Shown here: positions 35,250 through 47,094 of the stretch, piece by piece
How the letters are laid out: each line of letters begins with the position of its first letter
Position numbering within the stretch: the stretch's first letter is position 1
Source: Neurospora crassa OR74A
Lineage: Eukaryota > Ascomycota > Sordariomycetes > Sordariales > Sordariaceae
Reading direction: 5' to 3'
Assembly (NCBI RefSeq): GCF_000182925.2
Contig: NC_026507.1
Span: 1,612,001-1,676,000, forward strand
DNA length: 64,000 bases
Program-made: the position numbers and the translations under genes
Notes under the pieces: model-generated
Databases searched by the model: none
The model's input: only the letters and a program-made list of their open reading frames with translations
What the model was told of the DNA's origin: nothing

Positions 35250-35965
35250 CTTGATTGATCTGTCGTTGTTTGTGCGATAGAAAAGAAAGATTACTCCAGT
35301 TCAGATTATCTTTGGCAAGAGTCAAAGTGGTGATGGACGAGTACGATGTGGGGTGGTCGTTGTCGTCGGCGTCAAATGAAGATGGGATGGGAATGGTTCG
35401 TTGTTCTTGGTGGGTTGGCGATGATGGAACTCCGACTGAATGAATTGAATTGAGCTTTTGGTTCGTTAGGTACCGCGGCGGCTGTCGCAGCGACGCGCGC
35501 GGACGACAAATGTTCAGCCACAGTACGGTAGCAGCAAGCTGGGTTCTACTTGATGTAACTGTGGCTTGTAGCGTCTCTCTGTCAGACTCAGCCACACCCA
35601 TTGCACGTGATACCCCTCATCATCAACATGACCACCACCACCATCGGTCATCGGTGCACTACCAATTGAAGAGGTATCGTGAGTAGAATTTCGCCAAGTA
35701 TATACAAGTAACATGTACTCAGGGACATGTTTATGACTCGCAGCCTTCTGCCAAGCAATGCAGAAACCGTCATTGGAGTATTGGACGAAAGAAACCAGAA
35801 GGCCATCTCCAACTTCACCACACCTCCGACCAAAGAAATATACAACGACAGGAAATGAATGCTATGCAAACACCCATCTAACCTAAAGTGACGACGCTTA
35901 ACCCTTATCCAGCAGCATTGCTTCCATGCTAATTACGCTGTGCAATACGATCGCTCCCCCCATCC
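35250..35965. other. promoter region of BuGZ-like gene
   Basis: About 700 bases upstream of the minus-strand zinc-finger gene and downstream of kinesin-8. No gene is seen. Confidence 0.5.
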
Positions 35966-38900
35966 TTACTGCCACAGGGAAGAGCTCGACTTCTTACCAA
36001 TCGGCCCAGCCCCAATGGTAATTCTCCTATTCTTACCATCAAATGATCCGAACCCGCTCAGCCTATTCGCGGCCATCGTCCCTGACGCAGAATTGTGATC
36101 TTCTTCACCTCCGTTTGGACTTCCCTTGCCGAAGCCACTTCCATTTCCATTAATCCCCATCCTCCTAGGTTGAGCATTCGTCAAACCAATGCCACTTTTC
36201 GGCCCCATCATCCCACTCTCCACCAGCCACGCGCTATTCGGACCCAAACTGGCCCTCCTAGCGGCCAACCCTGTCGTCCCGCTTCTAACAGGAGGCGACC
36301 CCGCGATAGTCGGCAACGGAATACCTCCCTTCCTAGTGGTAGCCACCGCAGCCGACTTTTCTAGACCACTGCCCTTCCGATGTCTCGAAATACCATTGGT
36401 GGCGCTAGCCAGCGGGCCGCCGCCCACGCCCATACTGCTTCTCCGCCCAGCTCCTCCAAGTCCCGGGTGGCCGCCCGCACCGATGCTAGCCCGGTGGTGA
36501 GCGCCCATACTGGCTCTTCCGTGCAGACTGCCTCCGAAACTGGCTCTGTGACCGCCGATGCTCGATCTGCCGTGGCCGATGCTGGCCCTATGCGAGACTT
36601 TGGCGATGCTCGGTCGTGACACCGCTGGCCCTGGAGTCGAAGCCGAGCCGTTACCGCCACCAGGGCCGTTTGGAAGTGGCGCCGCGCTAGACGCCCTTCG
36701 CTTGGCCTTGGCGATCGACGCTGCGGTGCCCGACATCAAGCTAAGCCTGTCGCGACGTTTCTTCTCCTGCAGGGCCGATCTGAGTTTGAGGGGGTCGATG
36801 ACTAGGGAGTTATCCGAGTCCGTCGAGCCTCCAGAACCTGAACGGGGTGAGGTAGAGAGGCGGCGCGGAATGGCCGAGCCGAGTGACAATCGAGACGATG
36901 ACTTGCGCGCGGTGACGGGTGGCTGGTTTTCGTCAACTTGTTGTAAGGAGGACGTAGTTGGCGGTTGTGGAATCTTGGGGCTTCCGTCGTGGTTGCCGCT
37001 GTTCATCGTGTTCGTTGTTGAAGGAGCCGCGTTCGACGTTTTGGCGGAGTATGATATCGGCGAAGAGTAGGCATTAGCTGCTCGACTTACGGGAATGCTC
37101 CTCAACGGCTGCGTTGGTTTCTCCTCGCCACCTCCGTTCTGCTGTGAAATAGAATTATTGCTGTTGGTTAGGTTCAGGTTAAAGACCGGTGGTGGCTGCG
37201 ATTGAAGTACTCCGTTACCAGTGATAGTCGCTCCGGGGGTTGATCCAGCCAGTGAAGTCCTAGACTTGGACAAGAATCCGGCCTGGAACCGGTTCGGCTT
37301 GCCGATAGATAGCCCCGAAAGATCTGGGATCGATGACAATGCCGGGCCGGCCCCGTCGTCCATTTCTACGTCCTCGTCGGTATTGTCGCGCTGTGGAGGT
37401 GGAGGGCTCTTCATGCCGCCAAGGTAACTCGGCATCGGCGGTCGAACAGGCGAAATGCCATTCTCAGGCTCGCCCGGACTAGAGTCCCACTTCTGCGGCG
37501 TCTTCTCAAAGTCGGCTAGTGTTCCTTCTTCTGTTTCGTCGTCTCTCCATCGCACAGAATGCTTCTTCTTTACGGGCGTGAATGTAAACGAGGTGCCGGC
37601 CTTCTTGGATGATGCGTAAGCAACCTTTCTGGCCTTTACTGGTGAAAGATGAGGAACGCTCTCCCCGTCCCAGCTCTCCAGTTGCCCCTCTACATCCGCT
37701 TCCGGCTCCGTCGAGATGTCCATAGCAGTCTCAGTCGAAGTCGGAATTGCCGTTGTCAGCGCCGCGCTGGCGGAAAACATCGGTTGGGGAATCGTCTTTG
37801 CGCCATTAATCGCACCACTTTTCCTCCTCAGTTTGGGCACACTGAGTCCTGTTCCCTGGTACCCAGCCGTCGGAAGACTTCCATCAGGCTTGACGACCTG
37901 GCCAACCGCCTGAAGTCCCGTCTCCAACAGCCTGTTCACCATCGCCTTCGCATGCTCCATCGCCTGTCGCTCCTCCATCCTCAACAACTCCTCTAGGCTC
38001 GCCATCATCTCAAACTGCGCCATTAGTAATGTCTGTAAGATCGCTGCATCACCAGCCTTATCCTGCTCAACTACCTCGTGGTACGCATCGCGCATGAATC
38101 CTGTTCTTAGTAACTCCGCCTCCCGCGCGAGAATGTCCCTTTCAGTATTGCAACCTTCGCTGTTCCCGCCCATAGCAGGTAACTGCGAAATGCTGTGCTG
38201 AAGCGCTGTATCAAGGGCCCGCTCCCAGTTACACCTCCCAAGACGCTGGTGGACATGGTTTCTAGTGGATTCGAGCTCGTTTAGGATCCCGACAGCGGTC
38301 CTGCGGATGGTTGTCAAGGGAGCAGGCATCTCCTCCTCACTCGCGCACCCGCGGGCATCGCAAACGGAATCAAAGGCTGCAATCCAGGACGACAATAGAC
38401 CGATCCTCCTCTCAATAGCGCGCTGCTGCTTCATGAGTCCGATCACCTCCGTGCGGTCCTTCTCAGCATGCTCGTAGGCGGCGTGCAGCCTGGCCAGGCC
38501 CTCTCGCACTACGGCATCGCGCTTTTCGCTCTGCTTGAGAAACTTTGCGAAGAAGACCTTTTCGGCATCGCGCTGCTGGGCCTTGAGCTCGTTGATGAGG
38601 GCCATCTGCTCATCAATCTTGACCAAAAAGTCCTTGACGTGGCGATTCACGTTGAACACATTGCGCGTGACCTTTGTCTGGATGTTCTTGGCCCGGTTCG
38701 CGTACCGCAACGTGTTTTGCGTTTCGTCAAAGTGCTCGCTCGACGGGCTCACGCATACAATCATGACCGTCTTGCAGTTTCCGCCTAGACTGAACTTGAG
38801 CAGCCTCGTCAGCTTGCTGTTTCGGTAAGGGACATGGTTGCTCTTGCGCGGGTCGCAGAGCGCATTGATGCAGCTGCCCAGCGCGAGGAGGGACTTGTTG

Positions 38901-40107
38901 ATGTTGGCGCCCTCAAGCAGCCGTTCGCCGCGGTTCTTGGTTGCACTGGCGCGCTCGCTTCCAGCCAAGTCAATGATGGATAGCGTGGCCATGGTGTGGG
39001 GTTCATTGACGGCAGCGTTCCGGTCTTTTTGCGCCACGTTGATTTGCAGGACGGCATGTGAGCGTGACGAGACCGCGTTGGCGGCGGTGGGGGATACGGT
39101 GCGGTACTCGTTGCCTTGTACTATCATGTCCATGACCTCCTGCACATCCTTGGGCTTGTGGCTCGTCAGACCGGCGACGCTCACTCCTTGATTCGAGTCC
39201 TCGCGCAACATCAACCCTTGCTTGTTCGTGGCGCTGCCAGGAGGCACGAGCAGGTCCCGAATCGTCTCGTTGTAGATTTCAAGGTAGGAGAGTGTGACCT
39301 CGGTGTGTTTCTCGCCGCTGCGCTCGTTGATCTTTTCGAAGAGCTCCTGCATGGTGAGGAAGATGATGCCCGGAGATTGTGGCGTTCCGGTAATGGTGTG
39401 GGTTTTGCCGCAGCCGGTGGCGCCATAAGCGAAGACAGTCGCGTTGTAGCCGTCAAGGACACTATCCAGGAGGCCCTTGGTTGTGCCTTCGTAGACTTCC
39501 ACCTGGGAGGCGTTCTCGTCGAATATTCGGTCAAAGGCAAAGACTTGGTCCTTGACTTTCTTGCCCATCGCTGGCACGACTGATCGAGAGAATTTCTGAA
39601 TTGGGTTATCTTCTGGAGGATCGAAAACACTTGGCATCGGCGGACTTGTTAGCATCTCTGGTTTTGGATACCTCATCAGTCCTGCCTCAAGGGAAGAGAA
39701 CAGCGAACCTACAGGCATCTATCGTCCACCACCTTGATTACCGGCCGGATTCCCCTCTGGTTGAGTTTTGGGGTTGGCGCGGCCGCCAGCGACCCGTCTC
39801 CCAGGAATACCGTACCCTCATCTCTTCTGACCCTGTATGCAATGGCATCTGTCAGCCTCGGTTCGTCCAGTCTGTCGAGCGCGTCATGTGTAAGACAGTG
39901 GTATTGCTCACAGTTGGGCAGCTTCTCTAATTGTAAACGGTCGGACACGAACTATAGCATACTTGAAGTCAGCCAGCGCATTCCTCTTTGAACAACAAAG
40001 CAAAACAAAAACAACAAGCAAGAAAGCAATGACACGGACCGCACAAGGTTGCGAAACATACCTGCGACCGTAATGGACGAAGCGTTCGGGTCTGGATAGC
40101 CCGACAT
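35966..40107 (-). CDS. kinesin-8 motor protein (Kip3/Klp5 type)
   Basis: Four exons, 40107-40062, 39951-39912, 39832-39713 and 39629-35966, encode 1289 aa. Splicing gives SSITVAVRVRPFTIREAAQL, then GTVFLGDGSLA and VVDDRCLVFDPPEDNP, all typical of kinesin-8. The motor has GATGCGKT (138-145), SSRSHA (256-261), DLAGSE (289-294) and KFSLGGNCKTVMIV. A coiled coil follows to about residue 450. The rest is Ser, Pro and Gly-rich with many basic patches and a cluster of (R/H)R-x-S-hydrophobic-G sites between about 1081 and 1275. Kinesin-8 motors walk to plus ends and limit microtubule length, acting in spindle and nuclear positioning. Intron 3 has an alternative in-frame acceptor 15 nt upstream that would add five residues (PPMPS). 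Confidence 0.93.
36011..36595 (-). repeat. RxS-type site array in kinesin-8 tail (coding)
   Basis: Codes for residues about 1081-1275 of the kinesin. It includes HRASIG (twice), GRSSIG, HRASFG, GRASMG, RRSSMG, RRASLG and RRITIG, with Gly-rich spacers. The pattern fits basophilic kinase sites. It is a degenerate protein-level repeat. Confidence 0.6.
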
Positions 40108-41336
40108 CTTGGGGGTTCCTTATCCTCGCACCTCGACCTGTCTGTCTGCTGATGTCCGTAGCCGGCTCGGCCCACCTTCTTGTCCTTTGGTCCGCAGCCG
40201 GCGTCCTTCTTGTAGAGATTTTGGCTGCAAAGCGAGGGCCCGGGTAAAACAAAGGACCGGTATAGTATGTGTATTGGAATGCTAGGTAAGTCGGCAGGCA
40301 GTAGAGAGTGGCAGTTGGGTCGGGATATCGTCGTGTCTTCCAAGAAAGAAAGAAATAAGAGCGATACAGGTAGGTGATTTCTTTTGGTCGTCGTCGTCGT
40401 CGTCGTCGCGTACTTTGTAAGGTCGGTCGTGTCGTAAATGTCGTGGGCTATGTTTGCAAATGTAGTCTGTCTGCCTGTCTGTCGTAGTACGATAGTAGTA
40501 GGTTTTCGTTATAGTACTTGGTCCCTCCAAGGCGTTGAATGGTTGAGTTGTTGGTGATGTGCGATCCAATGGATGTTGACGATGGAGGGGCGGTGGTAGG
40601 TCACGCAAGAGTAAACAATAAGAAAAAGAGTAAAGAACAAAACAACAACCTATGGATGCGACGGACCCGTGATGCAGAACGGATGAATGCAGGACGCAAG
40701 GGAGAGAAGGAGAGGAGAAGAGAATGATGGATGCCCTGGACCTACAAATCGATTCCATCCAAGTGGAAGTTTCCACCACCGCGGCCGGCTCCAGGAAGGG
40801 AAGAATGGAAGGGAAGTGGAATGGAAGAACACAAGCGTGTTTACCGGGCCCCGCTGGTTGCTGCAACAACGATTTGCTGAGGTGGCAGGCTCCACTTGGA
40901 TGTTAGCGTAAGTGGAAGCCCTGGCGCTGCCCGCCCTGGCGAGGGTCTGCCCACTGAAACAGGCTAAACTTTGTTTCACCACAGCGCTACAGCTGCAGCC
41001 AGCGTTGAACAAGTGGCTGACAGGTGCAATGACGGAACAGCGTTACAGCGCATCGGGCATCACTCATCATCACTTCCTCTTCCACTTCCACTCAGCTTCA
41101 AGTTGCAACAAGGGAAGTCCACAGAACACCGCCATTCGTTCATCTCGACCTCCATCTTTGCGCAGGGCATCCATCCACAAGCTGTGGTGTCAATGGCCCT
41201 AAGGTCATGTCACTAAGAAACAGAAATAGGTACACTGAACACATCGAACGCACTCGCTGCTTTTAGAGCTTCATTTTTCTATTTATCAACCTCATGCCTC
41301 GGCCGAAGCATCCAACAATGCCCATCTACCCTTATT
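40108..41336. other. kinesin-8 promoter and GH115 3' flank
   Basis: Holds the (GTC)7 tract. Minus-strand open frames up to 195 codons (40869-40282) overlap in several frames and contain simple repeats; I do not support them as genes. Confidence 0.45.
40387..40407 (+). repeat. (GTC)7 microsatellite
   Basis: Seven perfect GTC units in the kinesin-8 upstream region. Confidence 0.9.
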
Positions 41337-44300
41337 CTATTGCTTCTCATACAACCCACCAAGCGTATCAACCTCCGCCAAAAAGCTGGTCTGGTTATAC
41401 CTCCCCACCTGGTCTCTGCCAACCACGAAGCTCTCGGGCGGGCCAAAGAAGCTCTTGCGGACGCCGCCCATATCGACAATGATCTTTTGCACCATAATCC
41501 CCGGCATGAGCGCCCAGAAGCGGAGCTTGTATGCGCCCTCCTGAGGTACCGAAAAGGTGCTGGTGGTGTAGTTGCCGACGGTGCCCCACGCGCTGTCGGC
41601 GACGGCGTAGCCCCAGCCCTCGGGCATGTTGGCGCCGACGGTGGGACCGACGGGGCGGACCATCTTCGGTTCAGACGGGGTGGATGCGCCGGCGGGGTAC
41701 AAGGAGATGCCGTATTCGAGAGGAGTCCACTCGCCGAGGTAATTGAGTGCTGGGGAGATGAGGACGGTCACGTTGGCCTTGGTGTGGTTGGTGAACAAGT
41801 AGAGGTCGTACTCGAGCGCGGGCGCGGTCTCGACGGTCAACTTCTCCGTCTTGAGAGGCACGAGACCGACGCCGCTGCCGCTGCGGCCGTACTTGCTCAG
41901 CGTGTGGTAAGTTACCTTGTCGTTGAGCTTCGACTTTTCCTTGGGCGGGATGATGGCCGAGTAATGGGCGCCCGTGATGGCGACGTGCCCGTCGGATTCG
42001 ACGAAGCCCTTGGTAAAGTTGGAGGGCACGGATCGGATCTGCACGGGGACCTGGACCATGGGCCCGCCACCGCACGAGTTCGTGACGTTGATGTTCACGG
42101 TGCTGGAAAAAGGTGCCTTGGGCGCCTGGGACCAGTCAATCGAGACTTGGACGCGGGTATCGGATCCCTTGGGTCCAACTGTGCCATTGTACTGCGACAG
42201 CTTGACCCATGATTGCCATGGAGCCGCCTGCCAGGTGCAGTCCTTGGTACCACGAGAAAAGACGTCAAAATAGCGGGTAGCCGGGCCATAGGGATCCATG
42301 GGTGGGAGCGAGAGGTTGTTGCCGCTGTTGGCGTGGTACTTGTCGTCACCCGGGACTGTTGCGTTCGAGCCCTCAACACCGACACCAACGTGGCCAGCCA
42401 AAGACACAAAACGTGTCTGGACGTACACCATGGCAGGCAAGGTGTTCCTCATAGGCTGCTGCCAGTAGCCGTCATATCCAAGATGGGTTTCTGCCAGTCC
42501 AAGGTTAGCACAACTCCTACGAATTCCTTTTGACCACAAGAGTTCAACGTACGATCCATAAAGTGTCTCCACTTGCCGCCGAGCAAAGCATCCCAGCGCT
42601 CCTGCAACTGCCAGTCCTCGTCAGACGCCGCCAAAACCTGGTTGATCACCTCATTGGCAGAGTTGCGCTTCTGGCCAGAATACAGCAAGTTCTTCGCACC
42701 ACCCGCATAGATCCTGTGGACGACCTCACCGCCAATGGCAGGATGAAGAATCATCTCGAAGAAGGCAGGCTTGTAGGCCTCGTCAAGCTTATCATAGACA
42801 GCCTGAGCATGGGCACGGAGCTCAGCCCACTGCTGCAGAACCGCGTCGGCCTCGTTGTAGTTGATGACCGAGTAGGTCTGAGGCTCGACGAGCTCAAACT
42901 TGCGTCTGCTGGCGTACATGGCATACTTGATCATGATATCGCCAATCTCATCGGCATACGTGGAGCCGAACTCGCGGGCAGCCCAGGTCTTGGCCCACTC
43001 CTCGGTGCTGTCAACATCCCATCTCTCCATGTCATAGCCCAGGTCGAACCAGTGGTTGATGGGGATCTCGTTCGCCTTCATATCACCAACGTTGACGATC
43101 CAAATTCTATCAGCGCCGCGGGCATACGTCATGTGCATCTGCTCCGTCGTCTTGGAAAGCTGCACGGTATTGATCCACTTGTAGTTGCGCGGGTCACCGA
43201 CGTAATCAAAGTGGTAGTAAACACCAGCGCCTCCGGCACGAGCGGTCTCGTTGAGCAGCGGAAGTCGGCGGACATGGCCCCAGTTGTCGTCGGCCCACAG
43301 CAGAGTGATGTCGTCGGGGACCTCCAGGCCGGCGAAGAGGTAGGTCATGACCTCCTTGTACAGACACCACGCCTGCGGGATGGTAGTAACGTCGGATACA
43401 CCCAACCCTTCGGCGAGGATCTGACGCTGGTTGTGGACCAAGGTGGTCAGCATGTCCACAATGTGGTCAACACCGAGACCCTCGATGGCCGTGTCACCGG
43501 TGCCGCGCATGCCCATCGTCCACAAGCTGTTGCGCGCATAGGGCTTGGCTCTCTGGACACCGTAGCGAAAGTAATCATCGATGGTTTCGTTGTTCAGGTT
43601 GTACGCCCAAGGGCCCTGGTAGAAATGGCCAAACTCGTTTTGCGCACGCATCATGGGCTCGGTGTGAGAGGTACCCAGGACGATCTCGAAAGCGTCGGCG
43701 AAAGGCTGGTTGCCCGGGTCATCCACCTCGAACATGGTTCCCCAGACAGCGGGCCAGAGGTAGTTGGCTCGGAGACGAAGCAGAACCTCAAAGATGAGGC
43801 CGTAGAAGGCAGGCCCGTAGCCGGCGCCATAGGGCGTTCTCCCCCAGTGCTCCTCGACCCAGTTGGTCAAGGCCGGCTGCTCGTCGTTGAGGAAGAAGCC
43901 TCTGTACTTGACAGATGGCGGCCCCTGGACCTTCTTCTTGTTGAGGGCGTAGATGTTCTTGTTCTGCCTGGTCGGCACGTCGGCCCAGAAATACCAAGGG
44001 CTGACGCCAATCTGCTCGCTCACGTCGTAGATGCCGAAGATGGTTCCGCGAGGGTCGCTTCCAGCAATAACCAGTGCTGAAGAACAGCCCTGGATGGGGT
44101 TTTTGATCACCTGGCTGGTGAAAGACTCCCACTTGCCCTTGATGGCCGACACATCGAGCTTCTTGGAGGCGATGAGGCTGTCGATAACCTCGGAATGTCC
44201 GATTGTGCCGGCAATGATGACGGTATCGGACGGGGAGGGGTCGGAGTAAGCAGGTCCGGTAAAGTTTGCGATTCCAGTGGTGCTGTACTGTTGAGCTGTC

Positions 44301-44672
44301 AGCTACCTACGTACCTAACTTGAACCGGCGGTCCAGGCTCTCTTGGTGTTCGCAAGTACTTACATGAGTGTTGTTCATGTTATCGACCGGGTTGTAGGTG
44401 TAAACGGCCGGACTGGCACCTCTTTCGCCATTGGAAAGGGTGTAGTTCATGCCAGTGACGCGGCCAAAGTCGAGCGCGAGATCACCAGCAGCGCGAATGA
44501 CGCCCCAGTACTCGTTCTTGGCCACCCGAATTTGACCTTTGGAGATCTTGCCACCAGCAATCTGGAGAGCACCCGCTGCTTTGTCGAAGGAGATGATGGG
44601 CTCCTGGCCTAGGGCCGCGACCACGGAGGCGAAGGCGAGCCATGAGGTCCCTTTGGCACCCGTGAGGAGCAT
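41337..44672 (-). CDS. GH115 xylan alpha-1,2-glucuronidase, secreted
   Basis: Three exons, 44672-44364, 44287-42553 and 42490-41337, encode 1065 aa, normal for family GH115. Introns are 76 and 62 nt; the second join restores FMDQTHLGYDGYWQQP, a conserved block of the family. A hydrophobic N-terminus (LAFASVVAALGQ) looks like a signal peptide. Other family blocks include SPWYFWADVP, YRGFFLNDEQPAL, NYLWPAVWGTMFEVDDP, LLWADDNWGHVRRLP and YHFDYVGDPRNYKWI. GH115 enzymes remove (4-O-methyl-)glucuronic acid side chains from glucuronoxylan, so this protein should help degrade hemicellulose outside the cell. The C-terminal third is beta-rich and may hold accessory modules. A long open frame on the opposite strand (42530-44080) is a codon-bias shadow. 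The next gene upstream on the same strand is transaldolase-like. Confidence 0.92.
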
Positions 44673-46214
44673 TGTGAGGGGGACTCAATGGTACGCTATA
44701 CCCGAGTTATACAGTAGCAACTGTATAGTAAGTGGGGATATCAACGAATGCTCGAGACAGCTCTCTTTTTGGCGGCGCGGGAACAACATGATGAAAAGGC
44801 ATCAACATCACAGATCAACTGGCGGAGGTTGGGATGATATACTGAAACAGCGAGCGTTCACGAGACGGTCCATATGCTCCCGGTGACGGCATAGTGCTTC
44901 TACCCTTTACCACGTTTGTGGATAAATAAATCATCTAGCAAGGTAAACCGTTCGGATAGGTGGCATTCGTTTCTTCCGGAAGGTCGTCGTTGACCCTGTC
45001 GATCTAGCTCGCTTTTCTCACGAGAGAGGCTAGTGAACCGGCAAATACCACCCTCGACCACGCTGCCTTACCCCCAGGTACCAAAGTTGGAGATGGAGGC
45101 GGCGGATCGCTACTGGCACAGCGGATAAAATGAAGCTTGGGGAAGGGCCAGCGAGCGAGGTTGGGGTTCTGGGGGGAAAGATCTGGTTACTTTATAATTG
45201 GTCGGTGAGGTTATTGGCGAGGGACATTCGTCCCGCAATCTCAGGATGTAACCCGCATTTCAGTGTGGGGGTGCCAAACGTGAAGCATCCTTTTTTTTCT
45301 TTTTTTGGGGGGAGGGGGCCTTTTGAAAGTCAAGTTGAACAATGTCCAACGGTAAATGCCCACCCCGCCATGGTTACCCAAAAAACCGGAGACCAAAGAA
45401 TTTCCTACTTATCAGCCCAGCCTAGAGTATCTACACGTATGTTTATCGCTCCTGGGCTAGGATCAAAAGTCAGAAAAAAAAAAGCCAAGAACGAGGCTAT
45501 CTTGAAGATGAGGAGCGATGTGGACCGGGTAATCGAAACAAGCGAAGATTTGGGGGGGTGAAAAAAAAGGCGGACCGAGCGATCCCCCAGATGCCCGGGC
45601 TTGGTGTGAGGTATATTGCGGGGAAGCGGGAGGGGACAATGGCTTCTTTTTATCCGGGGAACCAACGGCTTGGCGGGCATACCCTGAGCTCCTTTCCTGG
45701 GGAACATCCTTGTTGATCTCGTGAGCTCATGAGGAATCGCTCGGCTAACCTCAGGTCTCCGGCTAGACGTAGGTGGGCGAGTTATCAGATGATCATGACA
45801 CCGATCCGGCACGAAGAGACGAAGCGGGTGCTTCCTCGCTCAATCAATGACGCTGGAACCGGGACGTTTAACGGCTGAAGATGTTTTTTCGAACCTGAAA
45901 ATTGTTGTGATTTGGGGCTGTCGAAAGGACGGGACGAGCCATACGGGGTCTAAGAAATGTTCTCTCCTTTTCTCTTCACATACTTAAATAGTGGGTGTTT
46001 AGAGGCCGTATTCAAGCTGTCGGGTTGGCAAAAAGGGGCAGACATCAAACAACGTCATCCGCTGTGCATCCTCAAGCGCAAACCCTCGACTTCTTGCTCT
46101 TTCAAAGCCCGGACTGATGGAGTTTGGGTTTCAATCTATTTCCGTCCTATGAGCATGTCACAAGAGTGAACCCGGTGAGTGAACGTGAAAGTCGATCATT
46201 GACGGAGTCGGGCG

Positions 46215-46278
46215 TGCAGTGCAGTGGATGGGTTGATGCCATGCACTGCAGTGTATACCCCCCCCCCCCCCCCCCCCC
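46215..46278 (+). repeat. 9-bp stem-loop followed by 21-nt poly-C tract
   Basis: TGCAGTGCA at 46215-46223 pairs with TGCACTGCA at 46242-46250 around an 18-nt loop. A run of 21 C residues follows at 46258-46278. Confidence 0.8.
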
Positions 46279-46605
46279 TCTGCATGCTGCGGCCGAGCAC
46301 GTTGCGGCGTTATTCCACGGAACGGGAGAAATGCAGGTACGGGTCGAGCGAGATAAATTGACTGCGTCGATAGCGGCATCATGCCGGCGCGATGTTTTGC
46401 GACGACGTCGCCATGTCTCATACGGCGCTGACTGCTGTCGCGGGTGTTGATGCTGGCATTTGTCACTCGGCAAGAGCACATCAATTTGGTTCAAAGAGAG
46501 GGCACGCGGTGGTTCGCTGATAAACATTTCCAGTTCTTGTGGTTTGTTAGTATAGATCGATGCTCCAGAGCATCAGGCAGACATCTGCTCGGAATTCGCT
46601 CTTCT

Positions 46606-46623
46606 CATCATCATCATCATCAT
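46606..46623 (+). repeat. (CAT)6 microsatellite
   Basis: Six perfect CAT units in intergenic DNA. Confidence 0.9.
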
Positions 46624-47094
46624 CAACCAACAGATATCCCTCCAGGTTGCAGCTTCGCTTCCAATAATCAATGGACGTTATCCTTTGACCGCAAATCCCG
46701 TCCCATTGAGCTACAATCAAATGGAAGACAGCATTGGTGTCGAACTTTCAGGTCCCGTCAAAGTAATCTGTGGCGTCAAGTTTGAGAGAAGAGAAAAAGA
46801 AGCATGGGTGATGGTCGTCTCTACATTAGCGAATGACTTTTTTCTAGATGAGAAAGAAAGGCGAGGATTCCAGTCGGTGCCTACAAGACTGTTTCGCCGG
46901 TTAACATATCAACCTGGATGTTCCAAATCAAGTCATGTCCAGCATGTCTACACTCCAGAGAGAGCAACGCTCCACGCTGCTCGGTTCCTGACTTGCCAAC
47001 CCAACGCCAGACACGCCGGGTCCAAACTTCGAAATGGAAGGCAGAAAAAGCAAGGCCAATGTCACGTACAACGATGAAACACACGCCCACCCAC

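Larger units (their letters stand above)
44673..47094. other. 2.4 kb GH115 promoter region with simple repeats
   Basis: Upstream space of the secreted glucuronidase. It has T- and G-rich runs near 45290-45320, an A11 run near 45475, a stem-loop and poly-C tract at 46215-46278 and a (CAT)6 tract at 46606-46623. Short open frames here have no support. The length would allow complex regulation. Confidence 0.45.

Noticed and set aside
40282-40869. 195-codon minus-strand open frame in the kinesin-8 upstream region
   Set aside because: Contains the microsatellite and an Asp run and overlaps other frames; more likely leader or promoter DNA.
41340-42212. 290-codon plus-strand open frame opposite the GH115 C-terminus
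   Set aside because: Antisense shadow of a clear exon, no domain.
42530-44080. 516-codon plus-strand open frame opposite GH115
   Set aside because: It lies exactly antisense to conserved GH115 exon 2, and its Val/Leu/Gly/Arg-rich composition is what GC-rich third positions give on the opposite strand.
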